The notes below the pieces were generated by a model. That model searched no databases, was not told where the DNA came from, and was given only the letters and a program-made list of their open reading frames with translations. A program made the position numbers and the translations under genes. From Cardinalis cardinalis (Eukaryota; Chordata; Aves; Passeriformes; Cardinalidae), in NCBI GenBank assembly GCA_014549065.1, contig JACDOX010000040.1, positions 5,220,231-5,284,230 of the forward strand: a DNA stretch of 64,000 nt, in the 5' to 3' direction. Of this stretch, positions 45,994-59,895 are shown in pieces (the stretch's first letter is position 1; the number at the start of each line of letters is the position of its first letter).

Positions 45994-46315
45994 TGTTGAA
46001 CTGCTGTCTTTTTCTCTGCTTTTGTTTTTTTTTCCCCTGTGGAGGGATAGAATGTAAGAGAATAGTGCAGAAGGCAGTCTCACCCCTGAGGAGCTGCCGC
46101 TGTACTAATCACCAAAGATTAGGAACAGGCCTGCCCTTAACAGGCCACAGCTGTGTCCAATAAGAAGATGAGTGCTACAAAAGAGTGGATTAGCTGGGTG
46201 AGAAGAGAGTTAGACTTTGTTGGCTGNGATTTGAGAGAAAAGGAGTCAGTNCTGCAAGGAGCTGCCCATGAGAAATCACTGAGAAGGCATGGAGCTTTCC
46301 AATAAGATGACAACA
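45994..46315 (+). mobile_element. Possible LTR remnant
   Basis: The stretch starts TGTTG and ends CAACA, has a TATA-like CTACAAAAGAG near 46176-46186 and an AATAAG at 46301-46306 close to the end, and is richer in GC than its surroundings. No target duplication is visible, and the left border could lie further left, where seven Ns fall in about 100 bases (45803-45906). Confidence 0.35.
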
Positions 46316-49300
46316 TCCCCTTGAAGATTTTACTCTTTTATCTTAGTATTTTTCTCATAAATTGCTGAGTTCCTTGCTGTCTCATCTCTGTACTTCTGAA
46401 AATTCCTTCATAAGAAGTTCTTTCTAGCTCACTTCTAAGTCACTCTTTGAATTCAAAGTTTTGAGAGTTTGAATTTCTATGTGGCTCATTTGCACTTTCA
46501 ATGGTTTTTGACAAAATCAAATATGTCAACCAGAAAAGTTTTTAGGTTTTTTGACCAAAATATGAAATATTTTGCCCCCTTCAATGCTGACACATGGGGT
46601 CATGTCAATATTGTTGAGGCTGTTATGGTGAGCTGAATCTTCTGGCGTGTTGTTTTGACTTNTGAGAAGTAATATACAGACACATTNGATAAAAAAATCC
46701 CATTTATTTCACACAGTTAAGGCATTTCTCAGTGTAATTTTCTTTCTTACCCCCATCAAGCGCAGTCCTGTATTTTCATGGCGTCTATTCACAAAGCTGT
46801 TCTTTGTCCCCTGCTGCATGGTCCTTGACAGGCTAGGCAGGATGCTGCTTTTAGCATTGTGGCATTCTAATGTAATTAGTGGTTCTCTTTAAAAATCAAA
46901 GCTATCCTTTCCTTGAGAGACAACTTAAATTTATGAAATTAAGCTTAAAAAGGATTTCTAAATCATGTAGTCTTACCTCCTCAGAATGACAGGATATCAG
47001 ATTTTACATTTAGCTTACATCAAACCCAAATGCTTTGTAAGTCTTGAAGTCCTACATGGNTTGTGGTAGGATCTTATTTGTACTCCAACTCACTAGATCA
47101 CTTTTGTTTTAAGTTTTTTACTAAGCACAATAACAACAGAAACAGAGCTGAAGAGCTTAATATGCTTTCATGTGGGCATTTTTCCTCCTGAATCCTTGAG
47201 CCACTCACTATCTCAATAACTACACTCCTTTTTTAATTTTGTTATCTGGAGTGACTTTAGCTCACTAACTTTATTTCATCTTAACAACAGTACTCTTGTC
47301 AGAGCTAAGCCTTGGCCACATAGCTGAGCATTATCAGCTGAAGCTCTGTGCAGAGTCACAATATCAGAGTTCACCTCNGAGGAACTGACAAGACAGGGAA
47401 TCTGAGTAGTGTTGGATTTTGCACAGACATGACGATATCCCATGTAAACTAAATGTTCTTTTTGTTAGCCTTTATAATGTTGTTGCTACCCCTTTTAGAA
47501 GGTGATTTGGTGAGTCATGAGAAAGTTACTTATAAGATTGTTGAGACCCTTCTTAGTAAATAGACTTGTATACTAAGCATATAACCTGCATCTGAGTTTT
47601 TGCTCACAGATATCCAGTATTTCTCTGTATTGTAACAAACATTGTAGCCCTGTGATCATTTATTCAATGATTTGTGTTCTTTTTTAACAATAACTTTCTA
47701 ACTATTTACTGTGTCTTGTGAAGTTACAGAATGATTAACATTTGTTTCTGAGATGGGATTGAATACATTTGCTGGATAATTATTTGTTTATACTCTCTTT
47801 TGATCCCTACTTTCCATAAAGACANATCCATAATTAATGTCACAGGTCTCTATTCATTTCCAGAGATAAAAAAATATTGATTCCCATAGCTCCTTTGGAC
47901 CTCCAGGGGAACAGCAATTTTTTGATCTAAATAAGCTATTCAGCATTCCCCTTTGGTATTATTAATTTTACTTTTTCAGAGCAACTGCTTGAATGTGTAC
48001 CAAATGAACATATTTAGCACTAAAATTAACTACATTCAGANAACTCATTTGTTTAAAAAGCCCTGAGAAACACATGCACATAGATCTTTGCAAGTCTGAA
48101 TATAAGCAAAAATACAATCATAAAGTATAATATTGTAATAAAACATCAGAACACATAAAAATCCTCAGTCACCAAGTTATTAGCTTCATATGGACTCATA
48201 ATTAATTCATAGTCTGTTTCTAATGTGGCTGGGAAAAAGGACATAAACCACGAATGTGGGGTTTTGTTGTTTTCCCCTCTGTGACTTCTTTTCTGCCAGA
48301 TTCCAAATGAAAATAAATCAAGGCTGGGATTACACAAAATTTAATTCAGATGAAATTTCAGATACTAAAGCCATAGAATATACATTGCCTAAATAAAAAA
48401 TGAGATGTTTGCAAGCTGTCTTGATGTGGTCTGCAAGGTCTAGTACATAAAAAAGCAGCCCAGTGAATTGTCAAATGCTGCTGAAGTAAATAAAAAGAAA
48501 CCCCCTCTGGCCCCTTATTCCTTCTTTATTCTCTTACTATTACTTTGCAGATACAATACTCCAGGTAAAATAGACAGTTATAAACCAACGTGCTGAAGCA
48601 GAATGATTTCTTGTATCACTAAGTCACTGCAATACAATTTGAAAAAAAAAAAAAGCAATAAATTTCTATTTGTGAAGTGTTTACACTATTTCGATTTTTC
48701 ATACAGCAAATGAAGAACTATGACTCTTGGGTCTTCTCTGCAGATGCTAATGGTAATCATAGAGGTTAAGCCTCTTCCTTATGTCCAAGGTGNCCAAACT
48801 ATGATACTGACAAAGTAACACTGACTGTTTTGGATGTCTTCCTGTTTAGTNGTTAGCAGTGCTTTCGAACTGGCATCAGAGACCATGTCCAAAGCATATA
48901 AAGGGCAACTTACAGAGCAAGACAGCTGTCAGTTCATTTCAATTTGCTATATTTCAGCCTGAATATCTGCTGAAAATAATTAGACGTGTAAATCAAAGCT
49001 CTGGAGAACTACAGATATGACTGTGACTACTGGTACTATGCTCTGCTCATCTTGTTGGAGTGAATTTTGCTGTTCTTACTCAGCTGTAGTTTATTCTCAG
49101 ATCCCACAGTGTGTATGTGGGGCTAGTGATTGAAATTAACATCTAGTTATCCTTATGTTGTAGCCTGAACTCGACTAAAACTCACTGCAGCTGTGTCAAT
49201 TATTAAAAATTAGTTTAACTGATACTGCCATGAGATCCATTGCAGTGGCTGAGGGTAGTTACAGTAACATCCATGGTTCTGCCTTACTTTCCTCATCTAT

Positions 49301-49577
49301 AAGTAACCNACAAAGAATGTTAATAAGATAAATGGCTGGGGAACAGACCCCCTCTTAGAAAGTTTTAATTGCAGAAATGCCTCAGTTATTGTATCCCTTC
49401 TTTCTCAAAGAAAGTAACATGTGCCAGAAATCTCTCATCATGAATGAAGTAAAATCTAGTGTGAAAATAAAAAAGAAGAAAATGTCTTTATCTAGATAAA
49501 GCCAAATCCAACTATTTGAGTGGATCTTTAAGGTGTTGTTATCATTGTTATGTAGAAGATGCTTTAATTATGAGAAG
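46316..49577. other. Intergenic desert, no gene seen
   Basis: AT-rich sequence with only short open frames and an A-run near 48641-48655. I recognise no gene or transposon. Confidence 0.65.
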
Positions 49578-49583
49578 GTAANA

Positions 49584-49933
49584 TGTGGGAAAGACATTCT
49601 GTGCTGTCTCTGTGAGCCAGCAGGGCCTCCTGAAGATAAGGAGAAGCCCTATATCTCTCCTGAAGGAATGCCAAGGTCATTACCATGGAGACCAGAGGAA
49701 GAAGAGAAAGTTGGGAGATATGGACTCTGACTGGCTCGAGAGTGACGTGGCTCTCTGGGTGTCTACTGAGAACTTTGTTTCTCTTTTATGGCCAATGGGC
49801 ATTGTATATGTGTTAGATGGGTGTCAATATCTGGAAAGACTATAAAAGTTATGTTGGTTTAATAAAACGCCCCTTTTTTCACCCTTCTGATGGAGTCGTG
49901 TATTACTGTACTGTGTCGCGCTCTATAGCGACA
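49584..49933 (+). mobile_element. Solo LTR (endogenous retrovirus, probably class II) with 6-bp target duplication
   Basis: 350 bp starting TGTGGGAAAGAC and ending GCGACA, so it has TG...CA ends. It carries TATAAAA at 49841-49847 and AATAAA at 49861-49866, in the order expected of U3 and R. It is flanked by GTAANA (49578-49583) and GTAAGA (49934-49939), identical if N is G. A 6-bp duplication is the size usual for betaretrovirus-like (ERVK) elements. No coding region remains, consistent with LTR-LTR recombination. Confidence 0.75.
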
Positions 49934-50282
49934 GTAAGATACAGGATGATACCTTGAATGGCAAAAAGTACAAGAGGTACTGTATTATGAAATCTGAGTT
50001 TATTTTCAACAGCTTGTATTTTTGTACGTACCACTTAAAAATTTGACAAAAGCAGTCTTCTCAATATAGAAGTGGTAAAAAGTATTTAAATGGAACTTCA
50101 TTAAGGAAATCTTTAAGAAGAATCTATGTTCTTGCTGTTGAAACTTTTAAATTTTGGTCTTGTACATTTAAAGAAAGAATCTTTTTTCCATTTATCTACT
50201 CTGTATGAGATATTCTGTGTACAATGCATAAAAAATAAGCAATTTGCATGTCAGACCAGGAATTAGAAAAAAAATAGAAANG

Positions 50283-50440
50283 TAGAGACCTAGAATGTCC
50301 TGAGTTGGAAAGNACCTATNAGGATCNTTGTGTCCAGCTCCTGGTCCTGCACAGGACACCCTAAGAATCATGCCATGTGCCTGAGAGCATTGTTCGAACA
50401 ATTCTTGAAATCCAGTCTTCTTGGAATCTGGCCTTAATTG
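50283..50440 (-). mobile_element. CR1 LINE 3' fragment, minus strand, decayed
   Basis: The phrases TGTCCTGAGTTGGAAAG and CCAGCTCCTGGTCCTGCACA with ATTCTTGAAATCCAG follow the complement of the CR1 3' end in the same order as the copy at 44.8 kb. Several Ns. Confidence 0.75.
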
Positions 50441-53400
50441 ATTTGAATTAATTTGAACTAAATTCTACTGATTTTATGAGGTGTATATGGGTCCATATCT
50501 TACTGCAAAAGTCAGGAAAAAAATCTTTGTGTTTGGTTTTTTAGTTGTTTTATAAATAACTAAGGAGGCTGCAGCTTTAGGTCTGAGACAGAGTGATTAG
50601 GCTGCTGAATTTACTCACAAAGGCAATATTTAATCCTACAGGTTTTGGTAGCAGTACTCTTGGACCATTGTCACTGTTAGAGAAACNATCTTTTGTTTGT
50701 CTGGAACTAGTCTGATTTACATTCGTTCTTCTGGAAATGTTTTAAAGGACAGGAAAAAATTGATGCATAGACTTATCCAGCTTCAGAATTGGAAAGATTA
50801 ACATTGGAGAGGGGCAGAAAATTTAAAAATGCAAGAAGAGGAGGTTTACATTCACACACGCAAGTACATATTGTGAGTAGATACAGAAAATCCTGGATAT
50901 TGGAAGGATTTATCAAAATCAATGAGAATAGCCAAATACTGTAACTGTAAGCATGTTCATAAATCTTTGCAGGATCCAAGGATTTTTTAATAAGTTTTGC
51001 ATCATGCTGAAATTATATATTTGAACAAAATAAACCATATGACTTTGATTATCAATCAATTTCAAAATCAGTTGAAAACAAAATGAAGTAATCTGGTTTT
51101 TACTGTTAAAAAAAGAATAACCTAAACCTGGTGGGTTTATTTTTTTCCTCATAAATGTAATGTTTACTGGAAAAAATAACCACTTATTTTTCCTCATTTC
51201 ATGCTTCTCTCTTCACCTAAATTAGTGAAAAATATATTCTTAAGATGACACTTTTTTCCCCTAAGGGACTTTCAAATTAAGGTTATGTGTTTCTCTTTTA
51301 ACATCTATGAATGATATAATTTCAATTAGCTTTTATATGTTATATTTTTTATATTATATATTTGATATTTTCAATTAGACTTTTATAATTTCATTAGACT
51401 TTAAATGTTTCAAACAATGGCATAAATCTGATACTACATGCACATGTACAAGATTAACTGTATCATTTTTAGTAGCTCTCAGTACTGCAGTTAGGAAAGC
51501 GTGTGGGGCTGGAGTTCAATGTCAGCAATGAAGAACCTCAGTATCTTCCCTTTACTATCCATCTGGGGGTTTAAATTTTTGACAGAAACAGAGTATAAGC
51601 AAGAAATTGGAAGCATGTTCTTCCTCTGTCTAACATATGCACATATTTTTAATGGTCGACTGCAGAATTTTCACCTCTGGATGTGGATATGTGCTTTGGC
51701 CAACCTGATATTTCTAATCTTCTTCTAGTAAAACGTGTCTGTGTCAGTTTTGTAGTCTTCCACTGGTCTGCATTTACAAAAACTTCCTTGAGATAGCAGC
51801 TTTTGTTAGGAGTTTTCATTTTCTACTCCCCAGTTGCACTGTTCAGAGCAATTTTCTGTGAGCCCACCTATTCTCTCACAATGTGCTCAAATCAAAGGGA
51901 TCTTAGTGCACATTCACTACTTCTTCCCTGAAATAATGCTCCTTTCTCTTTGCAGATTCACTTTCTGCATCTTTCATCCTGGCCTTTTCCATGGAGATAC
52001 AGTGCCAGAAGGAAAAGATGCTATCAGAAGACAATGTGTCACGCAAGCATACAGACTTGTAGGTTGGATTGAACCCATACCTGATGGATTTCAGTTATTT
52101 ACTGATTAGAAAAGGTCTGTGTTGGTGGGAGAAGGGAAGCCAGAAATGAAGGCTGGCCCCTGGTTGACATAACTCCTGAGGAAACTTTCAACATTTATTT
52201 TAAGATCACATAGACACATGAGCGAATCATGTTAGTCTGAAAGACATTTCAAAGTGGGTGAGGCTGATTGTGGGCACTACTAACTCAGCCCAGAAAGGAA
52301 GGTATAGAAACTGAAATGCCAGCCAGTCTCAGGCTGTTGATTGCTTATATCTCTGGTAATTATCTTAACTGTTTAATGATGATTAGTTTAAATGGCAAAG
52401 CTGAGATCAATTTTTGGCAGATGTTCAGGTAAGGAGTGATAGCTGAAACTAGGCTNCCCTGTCTCTGAGTTAATGAACCCTCTGAGGGGAAATGTTAAGC
52501 TTGTTCAGAAAATGATAAAAAGCAGTAGCTGAATTATGGTGAAACCATAGCTAGCCAAGCAGTCTGCATAGCAGCTTTGCTCAGCAGGGACAGAAGAACT
52601 CCTTGAAGAATAGGAGAACTCAGGGAGTGTATACCTCCTGGCAGCACAGGATGATTCTTTGGTAGCAGTCTTATGCTTTGGAAGAGCAGCTGGCAAATTT
52701 GCTGGAGGCAAATATCTGAAGGCTTGCTGTGTGCCTGCCTCTCAAGGCTATGCAAAAAAGGTGTGAACAGGCTTAGAAAGCCTGTTATAAAGCCTTTATA
52801 AAGCCTTTATAAAGCCTCCCTATCTGCAGGTGAGAACAAAGATCCACAGAATGGGCAGTTTGCACTGGGAACATGTGTTAGTGGAGGTCTAGAACTACTC
52901 AGGTCAGCCTATTCCTGTTGTCTTGATGTGATTACATATGTCCCATGTATTAGTAGCCAACCTAATCAGTGCAGAGCCAGGTAAGAGCATGATAATCCTA
53001 AGCATAGGGAGAAATTAAATTAATAAGAAATTCCAAAACCTAATAAATTTTTAGCTCATAAGCAGTTAAATGTCCCCCAGCAGAATGAAGGCTCCTAGAT
53101 TTACTGTACAAAGAGCAGTAGATACTTTGCAGGATAGCCGAATGCTGTGCCAGTGGCACAGGCTTCAAGTAAGATGTTACAAAACTGCGAGATTTGACAA
53201 AATGTGGTAGCTGAGTTTCACTTTGAACTGCTTTAAGGTAAGCAATATAAGGAACACGTNCAGGTTGACGCAGTATCAAATTTTGAATTGATGCTTACAA
53301 TTAAGGAGAAATATCTTATGGTCATTTTGGACAGTTATCAGAAATCATTGTCTAAAAATGCAGCAGCAGTCAAAATGGTCAGCAAGATATTGAATATCAT

Positions 53401-56400
53401 CAAGGAATACATGAAGATGAAGACAAAATTGAAGTTCTGTAAGATATGGACAAGAACAAGGCAATAGAAAAAGGCAATGAGGAAAGACAGGGACCTCAGT
53501 TTAGAAAGGAAGTTCAGAGAAGGNTGAGAAAGAAGTTGAATTTGAAGATGTTATTCTCTAAGAACACAGCAAAAGAATTAAAGGGCATTTAAACTAGAAA
53601 AGCTTGATTTGAACAGGTAGAAAAAAGCAATTTTTTATAGATGAGGCAGTGATCTTCTGGAAATTGCTACTACTAGATGCAGAGTGTATCATCAGTTAAA
53701 AAAAACCAAAACAGATTTATAGAAAAGAGTTATTCTAATGGAAAATAAGAGATNAGGTAAGGGCACACCCACTAGTATCATAAATATAGTAGTTCCAGGT
53801 CCTGGGAAAGTAGACGGGAAGCAGACATAAGAAAGTTTTCAGGCTTGTATCCTTCCCTGAAATCTCCTGTTGCCNTTGTCTGAGACAGAATACTGTGTTA
53901 GATGGTCAAGTTCCCTAACCTGGAGGGAACTTATTATGCTCTGATATGGGTGAACTTAGCTGGACTTTCTGAAATAACAATAAATACAGATGACTATTCA
54001 TGAGAGAAAAGTGAAGTGCCATCATCTGTTTAAAGGCATTTTAGGACATGACCTGGTTCATGTGTGAATGAATGCTCCAGAATAACTCCTCAGTGCTGAA
54101 AATAAGTCTTACCAGAGTGCCTTCTTTGTCTGTGGTCTACTAAAATCATGGTATCCTAGTTTTGGGTGATGAAAGTCAACTTTATCTTGTCTGCCTTCGG
54201 TATTGAAATGATAAGACTGCAGAGACATGATAAAATTGTATGAGGACAATAAAGAGGGTATAGAGGAGATACATCACTTAAACAGAGAAAAGATATCTAT
54301 ATATGGACAAATAAAGATGAAAAGATGACAATGACAAAACACATTTTAGTGATACTGGATAGAGANCCTGTAGATACATTTGAAATTTCTGTGATATGTC
54401 AGTAAATTTTCTAAGTTTGTTCATCTGTTTTATAGTTTTCGATTCCTGTAATTTTTCACACTTGCACATCATAAGAGGTAAAAATAATACTTCCCTTTTC
54501 TGTTGCCATTGTGAAAGGATATCTCTCTGATTCAAGTAATCTGAAAAAGAGTTAATTCTAATGTTTTAACTGTATAGCAAGTATTTTTCAGGTCACTTTG
54601 AGAGTAATGCTATCTCTTCAGCAGTATAATAATGATACAANAATAACAGTTTAATTGTCACAGATGAAGCAATGCAGTGTCTTTATATATCTAAACTATA
54701 GCAAAATCTTCACACAAATATTTGTATTTTGTACATTTATGGTCATCCCTCTCTGGCTGAGCATGTCTTATTTATTTCATCCATGCATGGAAATTACTGC
54801 CTTACAGCTGTATAAACACTGAAAATCAGGTTGGCTAATTGACTAACCTCTTCCTGTGTTTGTTTATCTTAATAGGTTTACTCACTTATGGTCTCCTAAT
54901 GTGGGCTGGAAAAGACTGACTTTGTGATTTTAAGCAGTCTTAAATGCAGTTAGTTTTTCTAGAAAAGTCCTAGATAAAGTTGCAAGACTATATGCCAGAG
55001 ATTCAGAGGGCAGTTCACTCTGTGCTGTTTTATTCCTACTTTATAATGCCTCAGTGTAATGGTGAGAGATAGTTTTGACAGAATAATTTGAACAAAAGAA
55101 TCCATTTCTGTACATAAAAAAATTTTGTTAGCTTAAGTGAGACATGTCAAAATGTGCAGTTTTACAGAGAGAAAAACTTATAATACAGCAATAGAGTTGC
55201 ACAGCAATTCTGTATCCTGACAAAAAGATGAACAAGTGATTCCTATCTGCTATCTATAATGAGTTCAGTGAACTTTCTCTGTAGCTGATAATGAGATCCA
55301 GCTGATAAGAGTTGTTAGTCAAAATGATGTTGGTGGCTGAGCTACGTGAGGTCGTTGAGGAGGGCAGGATCAGTGCTCTTTCTCTCTTGTGAGGAGCAGG
55401 TTGCACAGTCAGACCTNTGTGCCTGCTGGGAGGTGGTTACTGCGCCCTGGGGAAGGGTCTGGCTTCTGGAGGTGGACCCCATGAGGCACCAGTACAGGAT
55501 CAAAACACAGATATATGTTTGGATTTAGACTGTAAATTTACCTTGCTTTTTCTGTTCCTAAGTGTGATAAAACTGTGTTTTAGTCCCATAGAAAATTCTA
55601 CTTTCTTTTTTTTTGCTTCTCCAAGCCTCTAGAGAGGAGCTGCACTGCCTGTTACCAGCCTTAAAGTCTTTGTTCAGGACCTGCACAGCCCACTGGAGAT
55701 AGTGNGGAGATATTGCTTGCTGCTGGATATATCTAGGCAAAAAAAACCCCAAAACTAAACAACAAGAAAAAAAAACAACAAACCAACCCAACAAACCAAG
55801 TTAAAGCTGGCATTTGTGAATTAGTGCTGTAATTACAAGGCTACATCATGAAGCTAGATCATAATCAAAATGTCAGTGTCTTTGGTGTCCAGAATGTGCC
55901 ATCAAATGAGGTGTAGGACAAAACTTAGTGCCAAGGATTCTGTGAGGAGCAGGTAAAGCATCCTTGTATGGTGCACCTTGGGAACACTGGCACTTTGCTC
56001 TGTAGATGAAGGCTTAGCCAGACTGCTTGCCTGTTTTTCTTCATATGGGCCTTGGACAAAAATGAGTAAAAGGAAAAACAATTTAACAGATGAATCAGGG
56101 AGAAAGCCTTAAAGAAGACAACTGAGGAAGCTTATTGGAAAGCTGCATGTGAAATTTGAAGAGATTAAACAAACCATAAAACCTCCAGAGACATTCACTG
56201 TTCATATAAAATTCTTGGTTTTTGAAATGAGGAAATAATTTTAAATATCTTTTTTAGGAAACTAATGTAAATGAAAAATTTCTCCTTACCTTTGTACCTA
56301 TTGCATATATTATGTTGCATGTCTTGGAATGAAAGAGAGAAAACTATTTTTTCAGGCGATCTCCTCATCTCCTTGTGGTATCTGAGCACAGCTTTGACAT

Positions 56401-58848
56401 AATTGAAAATCTGCCCCTGCATAGTCCCCTCCAGTTGGAGGCAAGGAAAAAGAGATAAAGAGATGGTAGTGTGACTGAACAACACTCATGCTGCTGTGGA
56501 AGACTGCTCAGACAAGGTGGGTGTGGGCAATTGGTTCATGTAGCTCAGGGAAGAAAGGAGTGACAACAGCTATTTCAAAGAAAGCTGATTTTAGGTCAGC
56601 ACAAGAACGACTGGAGGGTGGACTTTGGCTTAGATCAGCTGGCTGTACCTGTTGAGAGGATCAACTGGTTTGTGTAATTGATTACTTTATTTTATTTATT
56701 TCTCAAGTTGATGAGGAATGTGAGTGTTTTCCTGAGCTAGCCTGACTAGCATCGAGGAAGGGTGTAAGCTGCTCAGTAGATTATAAAAATCAGGCAACAA
56801 AATGAACTTAGATAGAAACAGGCTTGGGCTGGATTCAATATAGATATTCCCTCCTGGTGACTGAGGATACCCAGTACCGTCATAACAAACTTATAAGGAC
56901 CAGTAATAGGAATCATATTTGGATTGTGATCCTACTATATGTTGAATTGCTATGTTCTGCTTGTTTTGTGATTTCACTGCTCTGTCATCCCTGTCTGCTC
57001 TGCTAAATCAAAATCCAGTGTAGCACGAAATATCTTCAAATAAGTAAGTTTAGCATTAAACATTAAACCCTTCTCATGTGAAATGTCTAAGAGAAGCTGC
57101 TCAGAGAGTATTGAATTCTGGCAGGGAATACAGGATATAAAGGGATTTTATTTTCAAAGTCTATTTTTCAGCTCCCATAGACACATATCAGACAGGAGTA
57201 GGGAAGGGAGGGGGAGTCAGGGATATTGCCAGTGTGTTATGTCCAGCTGTTATTTCTTAATGTGACTTCATGTTGAATTTAATCTTACACAAAAAGTGTT
57301 TTTTATTCAAGCAAGAGAACATTTCTCTGAAAGTAAATCAGGTTTCTGATAATTGAGGATCAGCTACTTTATACATAAACATNCTTAGTTTGCCACTAGG
57401 TGCCCCCACAACCATAGGAATGTTAATTGTACAAAACTGATACAATAAAAATGTTTTGAAGAAAGTGTAGGCTGTTAGAAGTCTCTGACAAGTATTATTT
57501 TGCTATAACCTCTATCATAGATCTGATAATATAATAAAATTTTTGGGTTTTACATGTCATATAGCTTTAAAGTGTTTTTTAAATGCAGTTATGCTAAGTG
57601 TTCCTTCCCTACCCCTATTCTATATCTTGAAATAATCCATTATCACCGTATTTCTATTTTTTTTCCAAATAAAAATGGAGTAGTGTGTGTAAATGGTTTG
57701 CAAATAATTTTGTATGTCAGCTAAAGATTTCCATGAGATCANTTACCAAAAATAATTGTTCTTCTAAAATGGAAATTTCTATCTGTTCATTTGTTCAAGG
57801 TCAGATGTGTAATTTTTTTGGGCTGGGACAGGATAGCTGAAGACCAGGACTAAGAAAGTTTTGGCTTCTATGCAGTTATCTGTACTTGTGGCACATTAGA
57901 AGCCTTCAAGTCACTACTGACTGGGTGTTTAGATNTCTCAATAAAATTTCACATTGACTCAATAGAAATGCTCATTNCATTTTATATTTTGATGAGTAGT
58001 GGACTGTGTTATAGTGTAGCAGGAAAAGGATTAGATGAGGAAAAAATTATTTGAATTTGTCTCTGTGTTTAGCTGGGTATATATACATATATAAAAATCA
58101 ATATTTTGCCATTATGTTTTTTCATACAGGAGGGAATAATAAAACTTCATAAGACCATGAGATGAGAGATTTCAGGAAAAGAATAGGAACATTTTATTTT
58201 GGGCAAGCATCACTTGTAGACTTAAACTGTGAGGGCTAGAAATCATAGTAACTGCAAAATAAACATTTCAATTTCCAGAGACAGAGAATAGACTGTTATT
58301 CCAGGTAGCCCATCAATCAAGAGCACTGCTTAAGAAAACAGCTACTTAACTATTCTTTGTGTTTGAAAATGNGAATGCTTGCTGCACTTTGACTTGTATA
58401 CCTTAGATTTTCACTTAATGGTAGTTTAAAAAAAAAAAAACAACTCTCACTTGGTGTTCTATACAAGCAACTGTATGCCTGCTAGGGAGTTAATTTGACA
58501 AGAGGGCACCTGGAATAATACATCTGTAATACTTTCTTGTGTTATTAATGTATTTCNTTCCAGAATGCCATGGCTCTTGACACTCTCAAAATTGTGCTTT
58601 GTTCTTTGATTCTCCTTGTCTGCAATCTCACTAAGCACACTAAGCAGCTCCCTCCTTCCATCATCCTGAGATCTCATTGTAGCCAAGTCTGTTTGGCCCC
58701 CCTGAGGTGAGGCAATTGTATCAGATGATACAATTTTGTTGAAACCTCTCAGTTCAGTTTGCTGTTCAACTCTTCCATTACTTCTACTTTGGATTTTTGN
58801 TTTTTTTAGTAAAAAATTAAAATTATTAACCTAGTTCCAAGGACAGAA
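50441..58848. other. Intergenic desert, no gene seen
   Basis: 8.4 kb of AT-rich sequence with short open frames only. It contains an exact triple 11-mer at 52785-52817 and an A/C-rich low-complexity patch at about 55738-55800. No exon or RNA gene is supported. Confidence 0.65.
52785..52817. repeat. Exact triple tandem repeat of an 11-mer
   Basis: TTATAAAGCCT repeated three times without a mismatch. The unit contains TATAAA-like sequence, but no gene lies next to it. Confidence 0.9.
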
Positions 58849-58849
58849 A

Positions 58850-59004
58850 TTGTGAATGCCCTACCCTGGGAAGTGTGTAAGGCTGGGTGTGTGGAGCTAT
58901 GAACAACATGGTCTAGTGGAAGGTGTCCCTGCTCATGGCAGGGGGCTTGGAACTAGATGANCTTTAAGGTTTCTTCCAGCTCAGCCCATTCTATAATTCT
59001 ATGA
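58850..59004 (+). mobile_element. CR1 LINE 3' end, plus strand
   Basis: It contains CCTACCCTGGGAAGTGTGTA, a GGGGGCTTGGAACTAGATGA phrase and TTTCTTCCAGCTCAGCCCAT, and ends ATTCTATAATTCTATGAC, the CR1 octamer tail. 5'-truncated, about 155 bp. Confidence 0.85.
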
Positions 59005-59559
59005 CATTGGGTGCTCTTTTCTTCCTTCAAGAAACATTTCTGTAGAGTTTTTCCTGACCATCCAATGTTGCTTCTCCTTTTGCAAGCTCTGGAAAATTGG
59101 AAGAAACTTTTAAAACAATAAGATTTGAAATTANAACTATTTGGTTGAAATTTGGTTGAAAAGTTTTTGTCCAGAATATGAATTTAAAGTTCATAAAAGT
59201 TAAAATTAATATAATTTTCCCAAGTATGTTTGTGCATTTTTTAGAGATGTTGTATTCATTTAATGAGGAGGAGACAGGGGGAAAGCAGCTTCTTTTGTGT
59301 AAGTACTGTGACAGTCAGAAAGATTAGAGATTACCATACAGAAAATTATTCCTCTTTCAGGTGTTTCAGAGATGCAGATTTATGACAATAGCAGTGAATA
59401 ATGACGGGCATAACACTTTAAAGTTTCAGTGATAAAAGCCCCACTTTAATGTTACAGCTTATTTTTATCCTGTTTTCCAAGTTATCATGTTTAATTCTAA
59501 TTGGTTAGTAATTTTCTTGGCACTCAATGCATTGGCTAGAAGATGCTTGTGTGTGTGTA

Positions 59560-59895
59560 AGTGCTGAGGATCTCTCTTGCACGCTTCCAGGGATGGGGCA
59601 TCCTAAACTTCTTCAGGAAACCTATTCCACAAACCTCACAGCAGAGAACTTCTTCCCAATAACTAGTCTAAACCCGTGCTCTTTCAGTTTGAAGCCATTC
59701 TCCCTTCTCCTCACTACATGATTTTATAAATAGTCTCCATCTTCCTTGTAGGGTCCCCTCAGGTACTGGAAGGCCACAATTAGGTCACCCTGAAGCCTTC
59801 ACTTTGCCAGGCTGAGCAAGCCAAATTTTCTTAGCCTTTTCTCATAGGAGAGTTNCTCTACTCCTTGGTAAATCTCTCTGGCAGTGTGAAGCAGT
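59560..59895 (-). mobile_element. Old CR1 LINE fragment, minus strand
   Basis: Plus-strand phrases such as AACTTCTTCCCAATAACTAG, GGTCCCCTCAGGTACTGGAA and GCCAGGCTGAGCAAGCC are the complement of the CR1 ORF2 end and 3' UTR. More diverged than the 44.8-kb copy. Confidence 0.7.

Noticed and set aside
51501..52109. Two neighbouring plus-strand open frames of 75 and 91 codons
   Set aside because: Considered as exons of one gene, but no shared family, phase-matched donor or acceptor, or conserved wording was found.
52785..52817. TATA-box cluster of a promoter
   Set aside because: Three exact 11-mers are better explained as a local tandem duplication. No transcript unit follows.
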